Position numbers and translations under genes: made by a program
NCBI GenBank assembly: GCA_031763025.1
Contig: JASSKH010000003.1
Location: forward strand, 11,232,734-11,296,733
Length of the DNA: 64,000 bases
DNA from: Macrocystis pyrifera
Lineage: Eukaryota; Sar; Phaeophyceae; Laminariales; Laminariaceae
Direction of reading: 5' to 3'
The notes under the pieces: generated by a model
The model's input: only the letters and a program-made list of their open reading frames with translations
Told to the model about the DNA's origin: nothing
Database searches by the model: none
Part shown: piece by piece, positions 54,860 to 64,000 of the stretch
Numbering within the stretch: the stretch's first letter is position 1
Layout of the letters: each line of letters opens with the position of its first letter

Positions 54860-57800
54860 ATGAAGGATCTATGCTCGGGGTGCGCTTGCTGGGTAGAAGA
54901 CGGCTGGTCGTATTGCATGCAGTGTGGGAAAGAGCGTGCCCCCCTCCGGCGGCCACCTCTGACCCTGCCGTACGCATCGTCGCCAGAGGATGTGTACGGG
55001 AGGAGTAGTACGAGAGTCCCACCGCTCAAACAAGTATCCACGCCGCCGAAAGAGCGTGGCAAGAGGAAATTGTTGCGGAGACGTCAGTCGTCTGATGAGG
55101 TTCTCCATCAGCTTCGGCAGGTGTGAGCATCGTGCAAATACCCCTTCTTCTACCAGTTCAACAGGTTTGACATTATACCTGGTACCTGGTACCACGTGGT
55201 ACGCGCCGTTCGTCAAAGAAGTGTGCGAATCAATTTTGATACCAGGTACCAGGTATACTGTAAATACCTCTACAAGCCAGTTGACGTGTCCGTTGTTATC
55301 GTCGTTGAGGTGATAGGGAGGTGATAGGTTCTAGTGAATGAAAATACTGATACCAGGTACTTGGTACGAGTAGGATCCACTGCCTTGGTGGAGCAGTGCC
55401 GACATACCATTCGCCGAAGCGTGCGAGTCGGTTGTGATACGTCCACATTCCACAAGCTATTTTGCGTGTAGTCCGTCGTGATCATCGTTGATATCAAAGG
55501 ATGCTATATTATAGCAGTAATGAAATGGCAAATGTAGCTGGCACTACAGAATACTAAGCGTACGATACTCAATAGTATGACATATAGTGTTGAAGCAGTG
55601 CTACAGTATCTATATACACTACGTATCATCTACAAGAGCATTGCATGTAAATGGCATAGCTTGCGCGTTCATGCATCTGCTATGCAGAGGTACCCGATAC
55701 CCATAGATGCACTATAATCGCATGGAAGTTCCATAGAAGTGCCATGGAAGTGTCATTGTCGGCAAATGGCGCTATGCGTTTTTTTCAGGGCCCAAATGGC
55801 ACAACGTATTCACCTAGTATTGGTACAGTGGTACTGTGGATACGGGGGGCATATTGTCCGTGTCTTCGTTTTGTAATATTCGGGGCGGTAAGGTGCGGAG
55901 AGCCGAAGCACGCATCAACGCCCTGCACTGCTCTGTGGCACCCATTGCACAAAATATTCTGCCGACTTTTTTTGTTTGTTGTGCGACTTCCGACGAACGA
56001 ACGGTCAATGAGCAGTGGCGGGCAAGACTGAAGGTCCAGGAGGATTTGCTGAAGGAACTAGAACGGAGCAACACAAAAAAAAACAGCAAGCCACCGCTAT
56101 CAAGACCGCATCCGACTTACGCCGGGTCGTGCAGGACGGACGTGCGCTGGTGAAAAGTTGGTCTCAAGGAGACACCCTGGCGACACTGATGCCGAAACAG
56201 GAGACTCGCCGGCGAAAAGGACGACGACGAAAGCTGCCAGCGGTGGCGGTAGCTGCGATAAAAAATCCGACCTGCAGCCCACACGGTACGACGATGCCGA
56301 AGGAAGAGCTGACGAGTAATGTTATGGGCCACTTCCATGTTCATCCTGCCATCGCGGAAGACGTGGTAACTCTGGGTCAAGAGCAAAGACCAAGCAACAA
56401 CAACAGCAGTGTGCCCTCTACTGTTAATAGGTCGCTGTTGGACTACCCTATCGCTCTTGATCCAGCCCAAGACGAGGATCACCCCATCTCAACCGAGGGG
56501 GGAGGACTGCCACAGCACAAGGGGGGAGGGGGTGCTCTTGATGTTGACGAAATCGGTGACCACGGGTTGAAAGCGGCAGCAGACTCAAACGGGTGGTTTT
56601 GGGGTGAGAACGGACCCCACCGTGATGACGGTGTTGACACCACCAACTCGAACCCTGGTGAGGGGGCCATGGGCGTCTTTTGGCGAAAGGCGAGGGTGAG
56701 GGGCGCCACTACGCTCGACCCACACGTCGTATTGCCCCCCACCATTAGACAAGTTTCGACAATCGTACCGATGAGGCGTCGTGAGCCACCTAGGCAAGAC
56801 CCGTCCCGACCCGCTCCCGGTCAAAGTACGCCCAAGATAAGCGCGGTTGACGGCCACCGCGGTAGAGATCGACCCCAAGGCGATAGATACAATAGTGGTA
56901 CTTTCATCGGCGTTGCTTCCACAAAGGCGGCTGTCCGGTCCGCAAGCAATCGTGCGGCGGAGTTGTCGCGCCTCCTCGGTGAGGGTAATAACCCGCCAAG
57001 AGAGGAGTGTCTTGCAAAGGCGGAATCGGCTGTGCGAGCTGCTCAGCTCGCCGTTTCCTGTTCGAACGAGAGGATGTTCGAATTGGAGTTGATGGTCGGT
57101 ACTACCGCTGCTAATGATGCTGACCACGGCGACAAAGAAAAACGTGCTGTGACGAAGAGTGGTGTTCTTGAAGGCTTGGATGTTCGTGTTCCTGGGGACA
57201 AGTGCAACGAGCACGGGCACCATGTCACGGCTGTCTCTTCTTCCTTGTCGTTGCACATCGCGCAGCTGACGAAGCAAATGCAGCTAGCCCAAAGCCTCCA
57301 GGCAGCCTCGCTCGCCGCGAGGGCGAGGTTGACAAGACGCTTCGCACGAGAGGACGGCGCCGCCACCTTATTGCAAGCCCGCGTTCGCGAATACGTTGCT
57401 CGATCGCGGGAAAGTTCCAGAAAAAAGAGCTCCGAAATGAAGAGAAGAATGTCACGACCATTAGTGCAGCAGGCCAAGATTACCGCTTTTTCAAGGCCTG
57501 ATGGAGAAACACCATCTTATTTTTCTTTTTCTTCAGCGAATGCCTCGACGGCGGTAGCGCCGCTCTCTCCGGACGATCGTGGAGATGAAGAGGAGGAAGT
57601 GGTAGTGCCGCCTTCTTGGGAAGCAGAGGAGTGGTGGACCCTTGCCGAGGAAGAAAGCGCGGACGAGGTCGGCGATCGAGAAAAAGTCTTGCTGAGAGCC
57701 GTCGTGAAGCTGCAGGCCATCGTGCGGTCTCGTCTGTCGCGGGCGCAGACGTTTGCCGACGTGAACGCGCGCTTCATCGAGCACTTCGACGAGACCTACC

Positions 57801-58150
57801 AGCAGCCATTTTACGTCTGTATTGAGTCAAACTGCAGCCAGTGGAATCGACCTTTCGGGTTCGGCGTGTCGCTCGTCCGTCGCGGCGATTTTTCTCCATT
57901 CACCGAGCAAGAAGAAAGCCTTGAACGTGGCGAGGAAGAAGAAAGCCTTGAACGTGGCGAGGAAGAAGAAAGCCTTCAAGATGGCGTTGAGGATGGCGGC
58001 CACGATGCGACCCCGAAGAAGGTGGAAGCTGCAACATCTGACGATGTACCGGCATGTGAACAGGCGGCGGCAGTCGTCATTCAGTGCGCCGTGCGTGCCG
58101 CTCGGGCGCGCGGGCGGTTGGCGGAAAGGATCGTTTCGGCTAGTTTTTAA
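54860..58150 (+). CDS. Zinc-ribbon and IQ-motif protein
   Basis: Proposed exons are 54860-55120 and 56013-58150. Exon 1 has CSGC and CMQC spaced as a zinc ribbon, then a basic Pro/Arg stretch. Exon 2 begins with coiled coil (WRARLKVQEDLLKELERSN). It reads on to the stop only if one A is added to the nine-A run near 56073. It holds three IQ-like motifs: AATLLQARVREYVARSR (about 57350), AVVKLQAIVRSRLSRAQ (about 57690) and AAVVIQCAVRAARARGR (about 58065). A WW-like stretch (ETYQQPFYVCI, CSQWNRP) lies between the last two. A ten-residue unit, EESLERGEEE, is repeated three times near 57907. IQ motifs bind calmodulin or myosin-type light chains. Exon 2 is secure; the link to exon 1 is plausible only. 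Total about 800 residues. Confidence 0.7.
55121..56012. repeat. Intron rich in GGTACC-type palindromes
   Basis: Repeated ATACCAGGTACC and TACCTGGTACC motifs (55170-55375) and TACTGTAGTA-like palindromes. The same short palindromes recur near 15070, 42585 and 52085. Confidence 0.5.
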
Positions 58151-60374
58151 ACTTGTGAATGCATTTTATCTGGTCAACGAACTAGCGGATCGTTGCTTCG
58201 AGTCCGCGAAAACCGGGGCGATGAGAGTTGGTCCATCCTATATGATAATCCAGGATACGAAGCGCCTTTATTCGGCCAGGGGACTTATTAGCCACTCAGG
58301 CAACTTTTACTGAGCATGTTTGCAGAACCCATCCTCGACCAGTGACCCGCTCGTCTCGAGCATGCAAGAACAAGCCCAACGTGTGCCCAGCAGTGAGCAC
58401 CATACGTTATTACTGGCAGTTTTTTGCGTCGATTTATCAACGCGCAGGGTGCTTCGTTCTGCCCGTAGTCATGGCAAAATAGTGCCCTCGAACAAAAATT
58501 GCTGCGAAACTCCAACCGCCGTTCAAAAGGCATACCTGGTGCATGCCAAGTATCTCCGAACCGGAAATATATTCGCCGCTGCATTCGGGCCCGAGCTCTG
58601 TTGTAGAGAGGAAGTACCAAGGGTTCATATTTGGTATCTGGTGGATGCGAACGAGCTGACGACGCGCTTCAGTGCTACTTGGCGCGTGCACGACGACTCT
58701 TTGCCTGGCGATCTTTGTTCGTTGTCAAAGCACGCGCATTGTTGCCAGCGGATCGATACAGTGCTCATATTAAGCATGCCACCTTTTACCTCAACTAATT
58801 CGCCGGCGACTGAGATCACCGTCCACCTCCATGTAATTGTGGGCCAGAAGTAAAATTTTACCCAGACACCTGCCAGTAGAGGGGTGGTGAAACTTCATGA
58901 TTGTATGTATGTGTACTCGTACACATCTCCGAAGAAACATAGGTCGCCGAAGCTGGCGAGCACGTCTTCTTGAGTATTCTCTGCGCAATGCACGAATGAC
59001 CGCGTACGTCAGATGCTGCATTGCAGGCATTGCGGCTGTGGTATTGTTGTGTTCTGACACGAAAACATGTGTAAAAAAAGGAATAGCACTAGGACTTGCA
59101 CGTGGTCCCCCACCGCAGTGCTAGCCTGGCCGGACGCCGGAGCGGACGGAATGTGGTATGGCCGTTCTTGATCATCCCGACATTGGTGCACATCTATGCC
59201 CATGGTGCTTTCCAGGATGGGTAAGCTGCCCGAATGGCACGCCCACTACAGTAGTTTAGTCACCATGCTTGTCCTTTAGAAAGTTGGCGAACCGTGTCCA
59301 CTAAGTTTACACTACATGGATAGTTCGAGTAGTTTCCTTACTGCATGCATTTGCGATGTGTGATATCTGTCTCGTAAAATAGCAAGTGTGACCACTTCCC
59401 AGAATGGAAAAAATGCCAAGGAGGATATCTCTGACAGTGCGGGTCTTGATATTTCTCTTTTTCCTGCCGCCATATGTCCACAGCCGGATTGCCATCACGA
59501 TGTCGGTGGTGTCTCGCGCACGTGCAGGACCATGTCTGTATACGCTCTGCATATAAGAGCCACGGTGCGGTCAGGGGGGCGTGCGCCTGGTGACCTAATT
59601 CGTGGAATAGATGCATCTACTGTGGGTCGGTACCGGAGGGGTATTGTGAGTTGTAAGTGAACACAGTCGAGCTTGCAAGGCCACCACAGCCGACGGGCAC
59701 GTCATCGTGAGTGTACCTCATGCAAGCAAGGAAAACGACGGTCACCTAATACTGTGCAAGGTGGGTACGTACGATAGATGGGCCGCGCCTTGGTGGCATG
59801 TCGTTGGCGGCAGTATTTATCCATGTGTAAGCATTTTTTTTTTTTCCAGTCCTCTTCTGCCTCTTCAGATTAGTCGGCTCACCGTCTCGGTGCGCCAAAA
59901 AATAAAAAAATCACCCGTTGCTTGCCAGCGGCATAACTCTATGTGACTACCCGTCTCCATTAGGTTTTAGACAACGATCGCTTTCGAAAATGGCAAACCT
60001 CCAAAAACACTACATCAAACTAGCCCTTCTTATACGTAGCAGACCTCCGCGAAACGAAACAAAACGAAAAACGAAACACGAACGAAACACGAGGGGAGGG
60101 GGGGGGAGGCCCAGCCCCACCTTCCAACGCACTGAACGAGAGCCGCACTACACGGGGGAACGGGGGAGTGCATGGCACATCCCTGCACGAGAGACCCTGA
60201 CGCTTTCGACCCACAAGCGCTTATCCTGGTTGGGTAGTAGAACTACAAAACTATACGACTGCTGATACAACTACAATAGAACGACGCATTCAACGAGTCC
60301 GAATCTGCATCCCTGATACGCGATTGGTCCAGCTGCGGTGACAACAGGCGTTGGTGAGGGGGGCCCGCCGTTGG
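58151..60374. other. Intergenic, no gene recognised
   Basis: An unbroken plus frame at 58320-58853 (178 codons) has no recognisable motif and an equally open minus frame opposite part of it, so I do not call it. A T run lies at 59835 and a G run at 60095. Confidence 0.4.
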
Positions 60375-61006
60375 TCATCGCCGCGTTTGTTGGTCTGCAA
60401 AGTTCTGCTTGTCCGTAAAAGCCTGCTGATCCGCGAAAGCCTTCTCGGTCAGCCTGGACACCAAAAGCGGAAAGACAAGCAGCGTCGGCCGTGTGCAAGG
60501 TATCTTAAGAACTCCACTGCGACTTTACACAGACTCGAAATACTGCTGTCGTCGTGTAGTTCGCGCGGCTTTCTGATCGTTTTGTAAATAGTTGAAACCG
60601 TATGAGTCACATACCATCAGGTGGTTCACCGATCTCGTGAGAGTGCCTCATCATGTTACGGAAGTCTGTACGTAGGATAAACACGGAATGAGTGCTGGTG
60701 TTCGTTGCGGACGGTCGAAAACACGCGACCCTCTACGTACCACGAAATGCATCGGTTCTCACACCAGTCTGAACACCGGAGAGTGTTTTTCTGTTTAGTA
60801 CTAGTATGACACACAGAAGTCGGCGGCGAGTAGGACGAAATCGCAATGTACCAGGGATGGATTTGTTGCTGCCTTCCAAAGGAGGCCCACGCACCTCTGC
60901 TCTTTTCTTGAGGCCGCTGTTTGTCTATACTCGTCGCGGTACTCCTTTGCCAGCAGCAACGCCGGGTCCTTCTTCTTCATCCACCAGATGCCGCCGCACG
61001 TGGTCA
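60375..61006 (-). CDS. Unrecognised gene, last two exons
   Basis: Exons 61006-60895 and 60453-60375 join in matching phase (two bases plus one). They read GGIWWMKKKDPALLLAKEYR, DEYRQTAASRKEQR, then LTEKAFADQQAFTDKQNFAD and a stop. The C-terminus is charged with a repeated F(A/T)DQQ/FTDKQ unit. A minus reading at 61300-61160 with a hydrophobic helix (LSILFLLGAFLLAGLY) could be the preceding exon, but its donor is weak. Function unknown. Confidence 0.5.
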
Positions 61007-61447
61007 CTGCAGCATATCAGGCGCACGATATATACGCGCGTGCGGCGATGAAACAACTGCAGATAAAAAATCTCACGCATCCGACATCAACAGCGGTGGT
61101 GTAGGCTTGACCGTGTCGTGCTCTTCATACAGCTCGCATGACACCCGTTCTTACACCGAACTTGTTGTACGGCAGTACACCAGGATGCACGCGAGTACCA
61201 CAGCAGTATAGGCCCGCCAATAAGAAAGCGCCCAATAAGAACAAAATGCTCAGTTTTTGGAGAACGCTGAGAAAATCGGTTAAGAAAAACGGTTCAGTGG
61301 TGAAGTATACACTGAATCCTATATAAGAGCCTATGCTCAAGGTTGTTTGAAGATGGCGCCCCAATAAGAGTCTCAGGCTTGCCCAGTTTAGGTGTTTCTT
61401 GTTGGCGGGCCAATACTTTTTTTTTCATCATCACTTTTACTTTCCAG

Positions 61448-62322
61448 CCCACTCGTAGGAGGTTTTACCCTCGACGATCTTCTGGACAAGCCGTGGTCAC
61501 AGGTGTCGTCCCTTCTCCCCCCCGGTACGTGCCTTCAGTTTTTATCGCGCATAGGGTTCAGCATTCCCACTGCTCGTCGATTTTCATCGAATGTACAGCT
61601 AACTCACGCTCTCGCGCTTTCCGCTAATCAATTTTAACTGTATGCCGTACCGTAAGTACTGCTGTAGCAGCAGAGCTATCGCAGCGCAATCTTAACACGG
61701 TTTCGTAGTGGCCCTCGTTTCTTCTTTCTTCGTTTTTGTCGCCCGGTTTAGCTAATGAGCTTGTCAGACCTGGAGGCACAACGGCACGCCTCTTCGGGTA
61801 TTACTATTAATACTACTGTTGTTGTACTGCTGTTGCTACGTATTGCTCGTATTGTTACGAGGAGCAAAGTAAACAGGACCTACGGCGGTCCCCCGTAATA
61901 CTTTTACTTACTGCTCACCGGTAGGTGCGGCTCCTGCTGTGCTCACATCTCACACATCTCGGTCTGTTCAAATCGAGCACTGGTTCTAAGCTTTCGATCA
62001 GCCCTCGGCTTTGTTGCATCGTCCGGATCAAACCGCCGTGCTTAGCACACGACAGCGGCGGATTGACGGGTCACACCAGCCACGTACCAGTCACCGTGGG
62101 GAGCCACTCGGTGCACGCGCGCTTCAGTCGGGCCATGAAAGGAGGCAAACATCTCGCTGGAGAATCGGCGGTCTTCACCAAGGGTAAAGTCATTCGACCT
62201 GCAATTCGCTACGAACTCGTCGTACTACTACTGGCTGTGGCAGTACCACCGTACCATCGTACGAGGGTCCTACGCCGCCACCAACAACGACCAAATCAGC
62301 CAAGAGGCCCGCTGCACTCCAG
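61448..62322 (+). CDS. Unrecognised gene, four internal exons
   Basis: Exons 61448-61524, 61752-61797, 62056-62183 and 62266-62322 have consistent phases throughout (1/1, 2/2, 1/1, 2/1). Readings: GGFTLDDLLDKPWSQVSSLL; NELVRPGGTTARLF; GLTGHTSHVPVTVGSHSVHA and MKGGKHLAGESAVFTK; SYAATNNDQISQEARC. No start or stop was found, so both ends are missing. I do not recognise the family. The third exon is the most convincing. Chance agreement of phases is possible for exons this short. Confidence 0.45.
61855..61898. mobile_element. MITE, TTACGGGGG family, internally deleted
   Basis: TTACGAGGAGCAAAGTAAAC, AGGACC, then CGGTCCCCCGTAA followed by TA. The core is gone. Confidence 0.55.
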
Positions 62323-64000
62323 GTGCGGCCTGCGTCCCACGTTGCACTTTGCTCATCGAAGGAACTTCGAACGAAGGTGTCTGTTATTTCCTACTGTAGA
62401 GACGCTTCGTATATGCCTAGTATTACTCACGTGTGGCTCCGGCGAACAAGCTAAACACTAGCCGTTCTCGCATGCTCATAGCTCCAGCTGCAACGATTCT
62501 GTGCCAACCTTCCCATACACTGGTGTCGAGCTTTAGGGGGGAGTGTAGCGTAGTGTATCAAAGAGCAGGGTGTATATCAAAAATGGATTCACAGGATTTA
62601 CATTCAGTATTCGGAGGCTTTTGGGACCCAGGGGAGCAAAAAAAGCTGGACGACCCTATTTTTCTATTTGGCTGGTTTTTAGATTTTTAGCGAAATCCAA
62701 ACAACTGCCAAACTGTTTAATAGGTACATCTCTTGCGTTTATACCAGTTATAGGTACACCACTACATGTTGCACTTGGGAAAAGGATTCCTCGCCATATC
62801 CTGGCTCTCGATCTGATTGGTTTGATGACTGCAAGGTTCCAGATACACCTCTTCTTGTCTACTCAAGTTTTAGATTTCACCTATTATTATTGTTGTTGGC
62901 TTCAATAACAATTCGACGCGAGTCCACGAGAGAAGACGAAGGTCTTAGAGCTGAAGTCTTGTCGGTCGGGATAAAGATGCAAGGCACGAGAACCGTAGTG
63001 CGGAGGGGGGAAGAGCCTGCTACAAGTGTGACATTGTGATCCCGGACCTGAGTGACGACTATTATTATGAATAGTAGGAATGAGAGAGACAAGAAGGGCG
63101 CGGAGAAAACAAATGGGATCAGGAATACAAATAAATAAATGAATGATACCCATGACGGGATCAATGTTGTACCCTGTTCTTGACAGAACTGAAATACGGC
63201 CGCAGGGCCGTTGTGGGATCAGGTGACCCGAGCTATCAACGAAAACACCCGTTCATTTTGCGAAATCATATTTTTGCGGGGAGGATCTGGTACGTGTTAC
63301 AGAGTACGACACACTCAGTAAGGACCCAGTCAGAGGCTGACTGTTGGCGAGGAGAAGCTTTCTTACTTGGGAAAGAGGTCCTTTCGTAGGTACAGAGCCT
63401 GAGACACTAATAATTTTGTTTATAGGTACATGTGGAGGACAGGGCCTCTCTTCTCCACGCTGCTAACCCAACGTGGAGGGCTCTCTCCTTGCCCTAAATA
63501 ATATATTATATTATAAGAAAGAAAACGTGCAGCCTTCGGTAGCAGGTCAAAGCTACAACATCACTGGGGACCTTTGGAACTCTACGAAAGTAGGGACTCC
63601 ATATACAAGCCAAAAAAGTTGAAGCTCAACTTGAGTAGACACAGAGAGGTGCTGGCCAAACAGAGGGTGGGCCAGGAGGCCTTTTCCCGAAGGGCAATAT
63701 TTCGTGTACCTATAAATGGCTCAAAATGTGTATTATACCTATTTTTGGCTCTGAACCATTTTTTTTCGTCGTCGCCGCGGCCGTGGTCTGACTGCCATAA
63801 CGCTGTTACCCCACCTGGCGGGAAAAGCAGCCATTCCAAAATTGGTGAAATGTTGAGATCAAGGTCGGGACACTTTGTGTCCCTGGACAGGTTTACCTAT
63901 TCAGTCGGTACTCGTTGGTACTCACGTTCGTGTGTTGTTTGCTTAGAGACAAAACAAGAGTAGCTTTATTCCTTTCGTACTCGCGGAGACTAAGAGCTGA
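62323..64000. other. Right end of window, repeat-like, no gene recognised
   Basis: Several TATAGGTACA motifs (62722, 62752, 63424) and an inverted pair (TGTCTACTCAAGTTTTAG near 62858, AACTTGAGTAGACAC near 63632) suggest an unidentified element. A plus frame at 63574-63963 has no known motif. Confidence 0.35.
62897..63135 (-). repeat. Dispersed repeat, second copy
   Basis: On the minus strand it matches 17095-17340 (TAATAGTCGTCACTCAGG, GCAGGCTCTTCCCCCC, GTGGACTCGCGTCGAATTG). Confidence 0.6.

Noticed and set aside
58320-58853. 178-codon plus frame after the IQ gene
   Set aside because: No motif, and a competing open frame on the other strand.
1-64000. CRISPR arrays, rRNA or tRNA genes, bacterial operons
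   Set aside because: None seen. Regular short repeats with unique spacers are absent, and the gene structure is eukaryotic.

Overview
The window looks like nuclear DNA of an intron-rich eukaryotic alga. The best guess is a brown alga or close stramenopile. That assignment is inference: it rests on kelch surface proteins of a brown-algal style, a cilium-associated gene, many short exons with GTRAGT-type donors, abundant CAG and GGTACC-type repeats, and heavy intronic transposon load. Nothing looks bacterial. No rRNA, tRNA or CRISPR was seen.

Layout. 0.9-15.7 kb, minus strand: one long gene in at least 11 exons. It encodes a probable type I membrane protein with kelch repeats, an EGF-like cysteine stretch, a helical segment, an Ig-like module, one transmembrane helix and a short basic tail. 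15.9-21.7 kb, plus: DPCD, rebuilt from six phase-compatible exons. The two genes are head to head, about 200 bp apart. 22.5-26.9 kb, plus: a decayed RTE-like LINE interrupted by an 848-bp hAT-like element with TIRs and an 8-bp target duplication. 27-33.3 kb: repeat-rich DNA with no gene recognised, ending in a foldback element. 33.3-41.4 kb, minus: an ArfGAP2/3 (Glo3-type) gene whose 5-kb first intron holds a second, 5'-truncated LINE. 42.7-43.3 kb, minus: three exons of an unrecognised gene. 43.9-52.0 kb, plus: an ATG14-like autophagy gene (seven resolved exons, last exon uncertain). 52.5-54.0 kb: two weak candidate exon groups. 54.9-58.2 kb, plus: a zinc-ribbon/IQ-motif protein. 60.4-61.0 kb, minus, and 61.4-62.3 kb, plus: exon chains of two unrecognised genes.

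The genes form no operon-like pathway. They are ordinary neighbours: surface recognition (kelch), cilia (DPCD), COPI vesicle traffic (ArfGAP), autophagy (ATG14) and probably calmodulin binding (IQ).

The most interesting layer is the repeats. At least 15 copies of a short element, and of a related LINE fragment with a C-terminal zinc finger, end at the same terminus. That terminus abuts a C homopolymer (G on the other strand) in most copies, and the 5' ends are variable. This reads as a LINE/SINE pair with a shared 3' end and poly-C tails. Other repeats are a 105-bp TA-flanked MITE family, a minisatellite built from the splice-acceptor region of the kelch gene's last exon, and two miRNA-like hairpins. 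Several otherwise good exons are broken by what look like single-base errors in homopolymers, which suggests assembly error or very recent decay.
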